This document shows, piece by piece, positions 26,146 through 36,243 of a DNA stretch of 64,000 nucleotides (the first letter of the stretch is position 1; each line of letters starts with the position of its first letter). The notes below the pieces were generated by a model that searched no databases, was not told where the DNA came from, and was given only the letters and a program-made list of their open reading frames with translations. The stretch is from NCBI GenBank assembly GCA_013400115.1, contig VXBP01003551.1, forward strand, positions 166,216 to 230,215. Direction: 5' to 3'. This DNA is from Rhinopomastus cyanomelas (lineage: Eukaryota; Chordata; Aves; Bucerotiformes; Rhinopomastidae). The translations under genes were made by a program, and so were the position numbers.

Positions 26146-27848
26146 TGGTACAGTCACTAAAGTTACATCCCAGTCAGCAAAAAAAGCCATGGAGAAGACA
26201 ATTTGAGGTGTCCTTTTCATGGGAAGGTCCTATCCACCACCCTACATCCCTTCTCCTTGGCACAAGGACTGCATTTGACAGTGACACGGCAGCTGCAAGG
26301 GACACTGCAAGCACCTCATCACTGCAGGGTCTCCAGATAGGTTGGACCAGCAGATATCCCTCATGCAGGGCCAGATCCCAGTCACAGGAGCAAACGGTAG
26401 AAGAGCTTATGCAGAAAACACAGCCTGAACCTCTTCCAGTTCCCATCTCCTCTTGTGATGGGCAGGAGCATCACAGAACATGAGGCTGGACCCCTGGCTC
26501 AGCTCTGTACTGGAAGGTGAGCTCCTGGGAATGGGTATGAGAGTGACTGCCAGTGCCCAGTTTCCACAGAGTCCAAGACTACTCCCTTCACCCTACACAT
26601 CACACTCCTGGTGCTCTTCTGGCTGGAGGCAATGGGGAGTAGGTGGGATGCAGTTAAATACTCACTAACCTGCCACCACTTCAGAACCCAGTGCTGTGCT
26701 CCAGCAGCTCAGAGTCCACTGCAAAGGAAGTCTCCAGAGCAAAAGTGGATTTTCCCCACATAACCAGTCCCAGTTCCCTAAAGGATTGGACACCCACCAG
26801 CACTAAGATCACATCAGCCTGGGAACAAACTACATTTAATGAGAATCCTTTCAGGACCTCAGGCTTGTTGACTTTAACTGCTGTCTGGCTAATTGATCCA
26901 GGGAGGTGAGAGCAAGAGCCCTCTCAGATGAGCAGAATCCACACACAGGTATGAGGAACAGCAAGGTTTGGGAGCAGCCAGGGTTCGTGTGGTCAGACTG
27001 CAAAGACTCCATAGTTGAGAGCTGCTAGAGCTCCAGCACCCAGCCACCGGCAGTGAGAGGCTGCACCCCATGCGGGTACTGGTTTGCAAAGTTTATTAAC
27101 ACAAAGACACCAAGAATGAAGAAACATTTTCGAGGTTTCACATGCACAGCTTGCCATAAACAATGAGAAAAGGGAAATGCCACCTGAGAGGATGGGAGGC
27201 TGCTTGCAGAGAAGCCTCTGAGCCAAGGGTTTAAATAGACACTTAGCAATGGGGGAAGCAGCTGAAAGGGGAAACGTTTCATCCTAAATTGGGAGGAAGA
27301 ATGGGCCTTTGTGGACGGGATGAAAAGCACTCCCGTAAGCTAAGGACATCATCAACGTCCCTAACACATGCACACCCCAGCCCTGCACCCACCCCTGCTG
27401 CGTTGCCCCTGACGTTGACATGGGACAGCGCAGCAAAAACCCCTCCACAGAGGGTAATAAAGGCGATAGAACTTCCTAGTGCAGCAGCTGCTAAAGACAG
27501 TCACATGATCGGGTTGAAGCGGAGCCTTTCTTGCCTGGCTGGAGCAGCACTGAGCAGCCGTGAGCGGCGTGGCAGGGGGTGATGCTCAGGAAGTCCTTCC
27601 ATCCCCAGACATCCTCACCATGAGCTGCTCATGCCAGGATCAACTCCCCCACCCCAAAACAAGGACCTACAGCATTTTAGAAGCTCCTAAGCTGCTCTCA
27701 CCTGACCACTGCAGAAATTTAGGGCAATTAAACAAAGCACTTGAGGGAGAACCTGGCCCCATTCCCCAGCTCTTAACAAACACTAACAGTCCCCCTGCAG
27801 CATCAAGAGCCCTTAAGAACTGGCACAGTACCCCAGGAGCAGGTTGCG

Positions 27849-27890
27849 TTTTAATTTTAAATTAATTATATTATAATAATTTAAATTAAA
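27849..27890. repeat. AT-only imperfect palindrome
   Basis: A 40-base stretch of only A and T, starting TTTTAATTTTAAATTAATT, is nearly its own reverse complement around 27,870. Confidence 0.8.
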
Positions 27891-28335
27891 CCTACTCTCC
27901 TTTTAATTCAGCAATAGGTCACACTCACATCTGTTGGCTACAAACATCTGCAGTCCTTTCCACTGCCCGGCCAGCTGGGCACAGGTGGGTTTGGAGCCCT
28001 AAGCACCAGCTGAGGGCTCTCCAGCACCATTCCATGCAGGGCAGGTAGCCCCACAGCTTCCCTGAGCAGGATCTGACCTCCAGCTGATCAGCAGGAGACT
28101 CAAAGCTGGGTAAACTCTCAGATGAGGCAGCTCACAGTTAAATACAGCAGTTGCACTGGCAAGGAGATGATAGCCGAGAGCAAACCAGCCGAGCCTTGGA
28201 CACAAAACCACAGCAGGCTCTTTCCAACCCAACTGCACTCCCACAGCACCATCACAGCCAGTGGAGCCAGCTCTCCTCCAGTCATATCTGCAAGCTCGGC
28301 CGAGTGCATCCACTGTACCACACTGGCCAGGGTGC

Positions 28336-28382
28336 AAGTGAGCGGCTCATCCTAGTGGCTCATCCAAGCAGCTCATCCGAGT
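28336..28382 (+). repeat. Degenerate 13-base repeat, three units
   Basis: GGCTCATCCTAGT, GGCTCATCCAAGC and AGCTCATCCGAGT follow one another. Confidence 0.85.
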
Positions 28383-28639
28383 GGCAGCCGAAGGTGCTGC
28401 TTTTATTTCATTACTTGTTTTTTTCCCCCAGTGGCAGAGCTTGAAATGAGAGATCAGCAAAGTCTGGAGGAGCTGACGTCCGGCCACTCCTGTATTCCAG
28501 ATGCACACACTGGCAACACGGCTGCCAAACAGGATACGAGGCGCAAGAAAACGCAGCATTTGATCTGCCAGCTTTTCCAAGAGGGTCTCAGGAACAATGG
28601 AGAGGAAATCCAAAATTACCACCAGAGAAGAGCAGTTGG

Positions 28640-28930
28640 CAGTGCCCCCACCAGCCTGCTCGTAGCTACAAGGCTGCCTATTCAGCAGCTTCCATTAGGA
28701 GAATCACATCGCCGAGCCGTTCTCAACAGCAGCCCTATTTCCTAATTAAGCTTCGTCAACGAGTCGCGTCCTTTCGTTAGCGCGGGGTGCACAATCACAA
28801 CAATCCCCAGCGCAGCGCGGCCTGGCTAATGAAAGCCTGGCAATTAGAGCCTCGGCGGAGGCACACGGGTGCGTCCTCAGATGAGTTCTGACGGCTAATT
28901 GGCAGCCAAAGGCGAGGTCAGAGAAACAAG
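28640..28930. promoter_or_regulatory. Candidate conserved enhancer-like element
   Basis: Homeodomain-type cores lie at 28,743 (TAATTA), 28,827 (TAATGA), 28,841 (CAATTAG) and 28,896 (TAATTG). They are interspersed with CpG-bearing stretches (GAGTCGCGTCC, AGCGCAGCGCGG) in an otherwise CpG-poor region. No transposon is present. Preserved CpGs away from a promoter suggest constraint. Inference only. Confidence 0.35.
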
Positions 28931-30603
28931 ACCATCAGAGTTTTGGGCTCGACACTGGGAAAGGCCTTCGAGGTCCAGGGTCCCATGCAGGAGGCTGGTG
29001 AAGGGGGCTCAGTGCCAGCATTGGCACATTGTTCAGGGCTGCGGCCTGAGGTGACGCTCACTCCGTCCTCATGTGTTTCACCTCAGCAGCTGCACTTCCA
29101 GAAAGATGAACAACCCAGTGCAAGGTGGATGGAACCTGGGGTGGTTTGCAGAGGTCACGTGGACATCCCCAACAACAGCTCTGAATGGGACAAACCCTAC
29201 AAAGGGCTGGCAGTAGTGACAAAACTGTCCCCACACTGCCTCTGGCCATGACAAGGATGGGCAGTGCTGAAATACCAAGCTCCTTAGGGAAGTGGAATTC
29301 TTGTAGAAAGGAGGAAAAGAATGTGAGCTGCAGCTATGGAGTTCCATTATATCTCCAGGTCACATTTCCCTCCACTGCAGTCCAGAGTGACATTTCCAAC
29401 CCCAAAGAGCTGGTCAGAGCAAGGGAAGACCTGCCAGGCTGCAGTGTGATGCCCACAGGGATGGGGACTGTTTCCACAGAAGCCTCATGTCCTCTGCCCA
29501 TGCTCTCACCTACTGTCCAGCACAGCCTCAAAGTGCTGGCAGAAGCTGAGTTCAGGTGCAGCAGGAACCTCCTGTAGCTCAAAACCAGCCTCAGAGTACT
29601 CCCTGATTACCTCTGCCCCAACAGACTTAGGCACAGTGTCCCACTTGAAAACTAATTACAGAGAAACAGGTAGCCCCATGATGCCACGAACAGCTCAAGT
29701 TCAAAAACAAGAAGCTGAGACTGCCCCAGGGTGAGCTGCAGCATGGCAAAGCCACAGCAGTCCCCATGCCCCTGGGTGGGTGTCACAGCCTGGTCCCCAC
29801 CACGGCCATAGCACTGATGGCAAAGCCACTGCTGCATCTGGCACCCTCGGCCCCAAGAGCCACTGCAGCAGGGAGAGCAGGCACTGATGCAGTGGTGAGT
29901 GATACCACGCTGCCAGTACTTTCATCCGGATTCAGTTCTTCTTTCTCAGTGCAAAAGTCACATATTTGATGTTCATGTTCAGCAAAAGGCATAGGGTGAA
30001 AGTTTTGGGTTGGTTTCTGCAAACTGGGGTGCTCCAATCCCCAGTGGAGGGGGGAGACTGGCCAGCTTTTGCCATCCTGCAGTAGCAGAGCCATGGGGCT
30101 GCAGGTGAGGGGAACTGATCCCCACCCCAAATGAATCCAACATGTTCCATCCCCTTTCCTCTCATCCCTGCAGTGAGCAGACAGTGATGCCACACGATGC
30201 TGGGGAAGGCAGAGCAGTGGGTTCCCCCCACACTACTTCTGTAGGACAACTTTGTGAGCCTGAGACTGCATAGACCTTTGTCTGTCTTTTCTTGGGGTGC
30301 AGCAGACCCAGAAACCTTTAGTGCATGCCCCAACCCAGCTCCAAAGGACGGAGCAGCCACCACCTGAGCCCTACAAGCTCTCTCTGTCACCATAACCAAG
30401 GGATGTCATCACTCTGCTCTCGCTCTTTATCATCTCATCTTTCTAGGTTTAAGGTCTAATCTGAGCAACACCCAGAGCTCCAAAACACTTTGCAATCAAG
30501 TTTCGGAAAAAATCTGCACCTTCTTCCAGGTTTTCGCTCTGAGCAAATAAAAAACCACCCCAAAACCCCAACCCAACAAAGCCAGACTCCTCCAACACAT
30601 GCG

Positions 30604-30615
30604 AGAATTAATTCT
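30604..30615. repeat. 12-bp perfect palindrome AGAATTAATTCT
   Basis: The palindrome contains a TAATT core in a locally AT-rich block (30,590-30,690). Confidence 0.85.
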
Positions 30616-31371
30616 TGCATTTTCCCCCATCAGACCAAAATTATAAAACTAATCTAAAGGTAAAAACTAAATAAACTGCAGCTGTTTAACCCCAGTCTCT
30701 CCACAGCAGGGCAGGTAGTGCCAGCCCGCAGCAACCCCAGCCTTATTTTTACTACAGAGAGCAGCAGCAGCACCCACAAGCAGTCCAAGTTATTGAGTGT
30801 TGGGTTGGCAGCACCAAGATTTTAATAAACACAAAAACAAAGGTCTGAAATCTCTTTTCTCCCACTTTCGTTAGTGATTTGACTCAGCCCAGCCTTTTCC
30901 TCCCTTAGGGCTTCCACTGTGCAAAGCAGCTAAACATCCTTTCCGGGCCACTACTGCACCAGTGTGCATGGTATGAGGCCAGACTGGCTCCGGGCAACCC
31001 TCTAGTCAGTGCTGGCTACCAAATCGGAGCCTCTGGGGACACCAAATGGGCACTAATTGCTCCTTCACAGACACAGCTACAGGCCTGGGCTGGTGCATGA
31101 AGCTGCACGGGGATATCTCAAGGCTGTCTCCAACTGGGAGGGCTGACACGCTGCTGGGTTGGTCACATCCCAAACCACATCCTGTTGCCAAAGCAGAGCT
31201 GTGCCAGTGGTTACACCTCCACCCCATTGGGCTGTGGGGACTCGGCCCTGGGTGACAGGAGCAGCAGGCGACTTGTGGCCCTCGGGTCTCTCACCTCAAC
31301 ACAGGAGCTGTGGAGGGGTGACCCGCTGCCACCCCCACCAGCGGCCCTACCAAAATTCTAGGTGGGTGCCA

Positions 31372-31392
31372 GGGAATTTCCCGGGATTTCCC
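31372..31392. promoter_or_regulatory. Tandem NF-kappaB-type sites
   Basis: GGGAATTTCC (31,372-31,381) and GGGATTTCCC (31,383-31,392) are two full consensus kappaB sites separated by one base. They lie about 0.8 kb from the CpG-rich block at 32.2 kb. Both match GGGRNTTYCC-type consensus by inspection; function is inferred. Confidence 0.45.
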
Positions 31393-31858
31393 AGGGACCC
31401 TGGTATGGGGGGAGGGCAGTCCCTTGGGGCTGGGCAAGGCCCCACACCTGGGCCCCGAGCAGCAGCTCTGTGGGGTGATGCAGAGAAAAACAACCCCGAG
31501 GTCCAGAAGTGAGTCACAACAGTGGGGCCCCATCACAACAGCGAGGCCTGTCCCCACCAGCTCCTCCTGGCCAGGGACACAGTGTGTTACTGACGCTCTG
31601 GGCTACAAGAGGACCCCAAAGGAGACATGGGGCAGGGTGGTTCCTTCCAAAGTTGTGAGAGAAACCCCCTACCTCAGAGCTGGGCATCCCCCATCAGTGA
31701 GTTTTAGTGGAATCTCTCAGGTACATGGGATCCCCTTCACCCCCTCATCACACCAGGGTCATTCCCCCTCCTGTTGACACCCCGTTTATAAGTACCCCAT
31801 CCCCAATTACCCTGCCACCCCCGGGCTTACTGGTGCCCAGCGCCTTCTCATTACACAA

Positions 31859-31880
31859 CCACCCCCCAACCCCCCCCGCC
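31859..31880 (-). repeat. C-rich tract (G-quadruplex potential on minus strand)
   Basis: Runs of four to seven C separated by AA or single bases could form a G-quadruplex on the minus strand and an i-motif on the plus strand. Confidence 0.6.
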
Positions 31881-31959
31881 AAGTCCACTGGGTGCACTGG
31901 CTCCTCGCTCACACTCCGGTTATAAGGACCACCCCACCTGCCAACCCCCTCCATGGGCA

Positions 31960-32400
31960 CCGGGGGTGCAGATCCCCCGGGAATACGGGACCCTCAGGGC
32001 ACACGCGATCCCTCGTGTTGGACAGGACTCCCCGATTACACGGGAACCCCTGGCCACATTAGGCCCCCCCGGTTACGAGGGATCCCCGGGCGCAGCGGCT
32101 GCTCACACGTGTGGGACACACGTGTGTGTCCCCCCCCGGACCCGCTCCCCTAGCCCCGCACCTGTGGCGCGGCTGTGGCCGGGGCTGCTTTGCCCATCCT
32201 CAGCTTGGCGGTCCCGCCGGGCTGTATCGGGCTCTGCTCTCTCCGCTCCGCTCCGCTCCTGTGCGCTCCGCTCTCCAGCGGCACCGGCGGCACTGGGGCG
32301 GGGCTGCGGCGGGACCCGCCCCGCACGTGTGAACCGACTGGCCCCAGGCACCGACCGGCCCACCCGGTCTGGCCTCCGGCTGCCGGACTTCCTCATCCAT
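31960..32400 (-). promoter_or_regulatory. Isolated CpG-rich promoter-like block, probably minus strand
   Basis: A compact CpG-dense block stands out from CpG-poor surroundings. It has a GC box GGGGCGGGGC at 32,295-32,304, CCCGCCCC at 32,315-32,322 and an E-box CACGTG at 32,324-32,329. Its left part carries several CGG/CCGG-rich stretches. A divergent neighbour is expected about here: in mammals PIK3R5 lies upstream of NTN1 on the opposite strand. Orientation and identity are inference; a bidirectional or orphan island is possible. Confidence 0.5.
32162..32280 (-). other. Possible first exon on the minus strand with donor CAG|GTGCGG
   Basis: Reading leftwards from the GC boxes, a GAGCGGAGC-rich leader is followed by an ATG at 32,195-32,197, then 12 codons (Met-Gly-Lys-Ala-Ala-Pro...) and CAG|GTGCGG, with the last exon base at 32,162. 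Most of the exon would be untranslated. The 12-codon peptide does not match the start of PIK3R5, whose first exon is untranslated in mammals, so the ATG may be irrelevant. The right-hand edge is uncertain. Confidence 0.25.
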
Positions 32401-32615
32401 CCACCTGACATCCATGCATCAGCCATCAGTCCATCTATTCATTCATCAACCATCCATCCCTCCACCCACCCATCCACCCTGACATCCATCCTTCAGCCAT
32501 CCATAGGTCCATCCACCCATCCATCAACCTGCCATCTATCCCTCCACCTGTCCATCCATTCGGACACTCATCTGTCTTCCCAGCACTTCTGATTCGTCCA
32601 CCCATCGTTCATTCA
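32394..32615 (+). repeat. Degenerate (CATC)/(CCAT) satellite-like repeat
   Basis: About 220 bases of ATCCATCCACC, TCAGCCATC and similar units form an imperfect tetranucleotide array abutting the CpG-rich block. Smaller relatives (CCATCCCTCCCTCCACC) lie at 33,163-33,197. Confidence 0.92.
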
Positions 32616-32621
32616 CAGTCA

Positions 32622-33050
32622 CCTAATGGTGGGGTTGGAAGGGACCTCTGGGATCATCCAGTCCAACCTGCCTGCCAGATCCCCCTAAAGCAGGAACATC
32701 CACAGAATCACAGAACCACAGAATGTTATAGGTTGGAAGGGACCTGGAAAGATCATCTAAGTCCAACCTCCACTGCTGAAGCAGGGTAAGCCTACAATAC
32801 TGTCCCAAGATGTCCTACATGGGTCTTGAACCCATGACCCAAGGAATTCAAACCTCACAGCTTCTCTGGGCAGCCGGGACCAGGGCTCCACTGCCCTCAC
32901 TGGGAAAAAGCTTTTCTTTCTATTCAAATGGAACCTCCCATGTTCCATTTTATGCCCAATGCTCCTCATCCTGTTGGCTGACCACCATCGAGAAGAGCCT
33001 GGTCTCACCCTCCTGACACCCTTTAGATCTTCATAAGCACAGAGGAGATT
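32622..33050 (-). mobile_element. Two CR1 3' fragments in series
   Basis: A tail at 32,630-32,695 (GGTTGGAAGGGACCTCTGGG) abuts a second tail from 32,700 (CACAGAATCACAGAACC). The second runs to about 33,050 through AGCTTCTCTGGGCAGCC and GGAACCTCCCATGTTCCA. Confidence 0.85.
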
Positions 33051-33200
33051 TTAGATAATTGTGAGCATTCATTCACCCTCCATTCTCTCCTGCTATTCAT
33101 CCATCTACACTTAACCTCCATCAAGCTCTCCTTTCTTTCTGCCCATGCACGTTTTTAACCCCTTATCCATCCCTCCCTCCACCTGTCCATCCATCCCAGT

Positions 33201-34525
33201 CATAGAATCATAGAATCATAGAATTATAGAATCATTAGAGATTGGAAGGGACCTTGAAAGATCATCTAGTCCAATTCCCCTGACACAGCAGGATCACCTA
33301 GACCGAGTCACACAGGAACACATCCAGGCGGGTCTTATACATCTCCAGTGAAGGAAACTCCACAACCTCCCGGGGCAGCGTGTTCCAGTGCTCTGTCACC
33401 CTCTCTGTGAAGAAGTTCCTTCTCATATTTACGTGGAACCTCCCATGTTCCAGCTTAGAACCATTGTCCCTTGTCCTATCACTACATGACACCGAGAACA
33501 GCCCAGTTCCATCCTCCTGATGCCCACCCTTTAAATATTTATAGACATTAATGAGGTCACCCCTCAGTCTCCTCTTCTCTAAGCTAAAGAGACCCAGCTC
33601 CCTCAGCCTCTCCTCGTAAGGGAGATGCTCCACTTCCTTCATCATCCTCGTTGCTCTACACTGGACTCCCTCCAGCAGCTCCACATCCCTCTTGAACTGA
33701 GGGACCCACAATACTCCAGGTGTGGTCTCACCAGTGCAGAGTAGATGGGGAGAAGAACCTCTCTTGATCTGCTAACCACCCCAGTTCTGATCCACCCCAG
33801 GATGCTGTTTGCCTTCTTGGCCACAAGGGCACATTGCTGGCTCATAGTCATCCTGCTGTCCACCAGGACCCCCAGGTCCCTTTCTCCTAAACTACTCTCC
33901 AACAGCTCAGTCCCCAGCCTGTGCTGGTACCTGGGGTTGCTCTTGCCCAGATGCAACACTCTACACTTACCCTTGTTGTACCTCATTTAATTTCTCCCTG
34001 CCCAGCTCTCCAGCCTGTCCAGGTCTTACTGAATGGCAGCACAGTCTGCTGGGGTGTTGGCGATACCACCCAGCTTTGTGTCATCAGCAAACTTGCTGAC
34101 AGTGCATGCCAATCCCTCTAAGTCATCAATTAATAGATTGAACAGGACTGGTCCCAGCATGGACCCCTGGGGCACTCCATTAGATACAGGCCTCCAACTA
34201 GACCCTGTCTCATTGACCACTACTCTCTGGCTTCTATCCTGCAGACAGTTCATGATCCACCTCACTACCCAATCATCTAGACCACTCAGCCTCAGTTTGG
34301 TTGTGAGTATGCTGTGGGAGACTGTGTCAAATGCCTTACTCAAGTCAAGATAGACCACACTCACTGCTCTGCCGTCATCTATCTGCCTGGTTATGCCCTC
34401 AGAAAAGGCTATCAGGTTGGTCAAGCATTACTTCCCTTTGGTGAAGCCATGCTGACTGTCCCTAATGACCCTCCTGTCCTTGATGTGTTTGGAGACAGCA
34501 TTAAGGAGAAATTTTTCTATCCACC
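33201..34525 (-). mobile_element. CR1 LINE, 5'-truncated, most intact copy (reverse transcriptase to 3' tail)
   Basis: This non-LTR retrotransposon fragment reads leftwards. Its 5' end starts inside the reverse transcriptase (SQHGFTKGK motif near 34,430). It then has YLDLSKAFDTV and the catalytic FADDTKL motif (about 34,070-34,090), the CR1 carboxy-terminal part (LGERDLGVLVDS, ALVRPHLEYC, LRELGLFSLEKRRLRGDLI) and ends in ATTCTATGATTCT-type 8-mer repeats at 33,201-33,230. The frame is broken by in-frame stops at about 34,428, 34,026 and 33,987 and by a frameshift near 33,650-33,700, so it is a dead copy. The endonuclease and first open frame are missing, as usual for 5'-truncated CR1. Confidence 0.93.
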
Positions 34526-35394
34526 CCTGCAGCTGGATTTTGTTTGGGGTGTCCTGTGGGCAGCAGTGCAAAAGCTGAGGGAGCTCCAGCCAGTGCATAA
34601 CCAGCCATACACTGGGCACATCCCAGCCATGTGATTCTGGAGCTCGGCTTCTTCCCCTTGAGCTGTGACCAGCCCTTGCTCGGGAGGAGGAAGCTGAAGC
34701 AGCTCTGACAACACCCTTCTTTAGACCTTTGGGTTCTTGGTGCTGGAGTAAACATGCCAGTGGAATGTGATGGGAGATAGTGACCTGGGGTAAACTCCCT
34801 GTGCCAGGGAATTTGTGAGGCCGGCCAGTCCCCAAGGACCAGCATCACAGCAGAGTCACTGAGCTGTCAGCACTACCCGGCTGTTGTACACACCTCAACT
34901 TGTTTGTTCTTCCCCAGCTGATGCAGAGAGATTAAAAAAGCCCAGATACCAAGCTGGGAGTTCCAACTAACTGGGCAGAAAAGCCCACACCAGTGCAACC
35001 TCAGAGGGCAGAGATCTGTCTGCATCACTGCTTCCAGATGCCCAGTCACCACCTCTACTCCTGAGGCAGTTCATCTGAGACAGGGTAAGGGAAAAAGCAG
35101 TCACTTAGGAATGTAATTTTTCTACAACTAACTCTGAATGACTGGGAGCAGAGTGAAGTAGGTGCCTCACAAACCCCCATTGGTCATGAAAGGTGATTCC
35201 CATTGAGAATCTTTCTAAGCAAATGAGGTTTCCATGTATGCAAAGGGACTGGGGGACGTGAGGGCCAGTGTGCTGTAAACACGTCCCATGAGAGCAGCCG
35301 TTCTGCTTGGGTCAGACCCTTTTTCATCTCCCGGAATGTGAATTCACATACCCAAATCCCTTTTGCCAGGCTTCTGGTTTGGTTCCAAATTGTA
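34526..35394. other. Non-coding spacer
   Basis: No exon or repeat is recognised between the full CR1 and the CR1 nest. Confidence 0.6.
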
Positions 35395-35480
35395 GTGAGC
35401 AAGGCTGGTGCTGGTCTTTTGTCCCAAATCACTAATGACAGAATGAAGGGAAATGGCCTCAAGTCACATCGGGGAGGTTT

Positions 35481-35533
35481 AGGATCATAGGATCATAGGA
35501 TCATAGGATCATAGGATCATAGGATCATAGGAT
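35481..35533 (+). repeat. (AGGATCAT)6.6 tandem array
   Basis: Six perfect 8-base units plus a partial unit run into an ambiguous base at 35,534. The unit is a variant of the CR1 terminal 8-mer in minus orientation. Here it is cleanly expanded. Confidence 0.97.
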
Positions 35534-35534
35534 N
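35534..35534. other. Ambiguous base N
   Basis: This is the only N noticed in the window. It sits exactly at the end of the 8-mer array, where the sequence jumps to an internal CR1 part, so the join may be an assembly artefact. Confidence 0.95.
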
Positions 35535-35694
35535 ACACCCCAGGATCCCATTGGCCTTCTTGGCCACCAGGGCACATTGCTGTGCCATGGTTAACCTGTT
35601 GTCCACTAGGACCCCCAGGTCCCTCTCCACAGGACTGCTTTCCAGTAGATCACCTCCCAACCTGTATTGGTGGAATTTGTTATTCCTCCCCAAA
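35535..35694 (-). mobile_element. Internal CR1 piece inserted in an opposite-strand CR1
   Basis: GGCCTTCTTGGCCACCAGGG and GTTGTCCACTAGGACCCCC match the AKKANGILG / LGVLVD block of CR1 on the minus strand. The roughly 600 bases that should separate this block from the 3' tail array are missing. Confidence 0.85.
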
Positions 35695-35722
35695 GATTTA
35701 GATTAGATTAGATTAGATTTTA
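35695..35722 (+). repeat. (GATTA)n short array
   Basis: GATTTA, three GATTA units and GATTTT form a 5-base array at the right-hand junction of the CR1 nest. Confidence 0.9.
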
Positions 35723-36054
35723 GGAATAATTTGTTTTCTGAGAGAGTGGTTGGGCACTGGAACAGGCTGCCTGGGAGGTGGTGGAGACACCATCCCTGGA
35801 GGTGTTTAAGAAACAAGTAGCTAGAGAACTTGAGGCCATGGTCTAAGGGTCAGGAAGCTGTTGGGATGAGGGCTAGACTTGATGATCCTGGAAGTCTTTT
35901 CCAGCCATGATGATTCTATAATTCTATTACATGCAAAGGTATTGCCTAGATGGCTTCTGAAGATGAGACCTACCCCTCACTTGCAGAGGTGCCTGGAAAT
36001 TCATCAGCTTCCGCTTGAAATTCCTGAAAATACATCAGACTGAAGATCTACCTG

Positions 36055-36243
36055 AAGATGAAGAAAAGCTTCTTTACTATGACGGTGACAGAACCCTGGA
36101 ACTGGCTACCCAAACAGGTTGCGGAATCTACTGCTCTGGAGACTTTCCAAATAGACTTCGATGTTCCAGTGTGACCTGTCCTAGGGGATCCTGCTCTGGT
36201 AGGGGGTTGGACAAACCCTGTGATTCTGTGGTTCTGTGGTCAG
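36055..36243 (+). mobile_element. CR1-related 3' fragment
   Basis: GGTGACAGAACCCTGGAACT, TTCGATGTTCCAGTGTGACC and GATCCTGCTCTGGTAGGGGG precede TGTGATTCTGTGGTTCTGTG, a plus-strand tail of the CR1 type with TTGGAC. Confidence 0.8.

Larger units (their letters stand above)
24951..31959. other. Non-coding sequence with several candidate elements
   Basis: Seven kilobases without a clear CR1, unusual for this half of the window. It holds a 12-mer triplication (26,103), an AT-rich palindrome (27,849), 13-mer repeats (28,336), a CpG and homeodomain-core-rich block (28,640-28,930), a perfect AGAATTAATTCT palindrome (30,604-30,615) and the tandem kappaB sites (31,372). The absence of repeats next to a promoter-like island suggests regulatory content. 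Minus frame 25,385-25,927 (180 codons) is featureless. Confidence 0.5.
35395..35930 (+). mobile_element. CR1 plus-strand copy split by an insertion
   Basis: The left half (35,395-35,481) ends at AATGGCCTCAAGTCACATC and GGGGAGGTTTA. The right half resumes at 35,722 with AGGAATAATTTGTTTTCTGA, continues with GGAACAGGCTGCCTGGGAGG and ends in GATTCTATAATTCTATT. The 240-base interruption holds an 8-mer array, an N, an opposite-strand CR1 piece and a TTAGA array. Confidence 0.85.

Noticed and set aside
1..31950. PIK3R5 coding exons on the minus strand
   Set aside because: Looked for recognisable p101 amino-terminal motifs in minus-strand frames and saw none. Small exons could be missed, so only the promoter-like block is reported.
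32175..32408. Plus-strand frame in the CpG-rich block as a coding first exon
   Set aside because: Composition is driven by CTCCG repeats; several frames are open on both strands and no plausible donor follows.
32790..32835. tRNA-like T-arm (minus strand TGGGTTCAAGACCCA)
   Set aside because: The stem-loop is inside a CR1 3' fragment. No acceptor, D or anticodon arms are found at the right distances.
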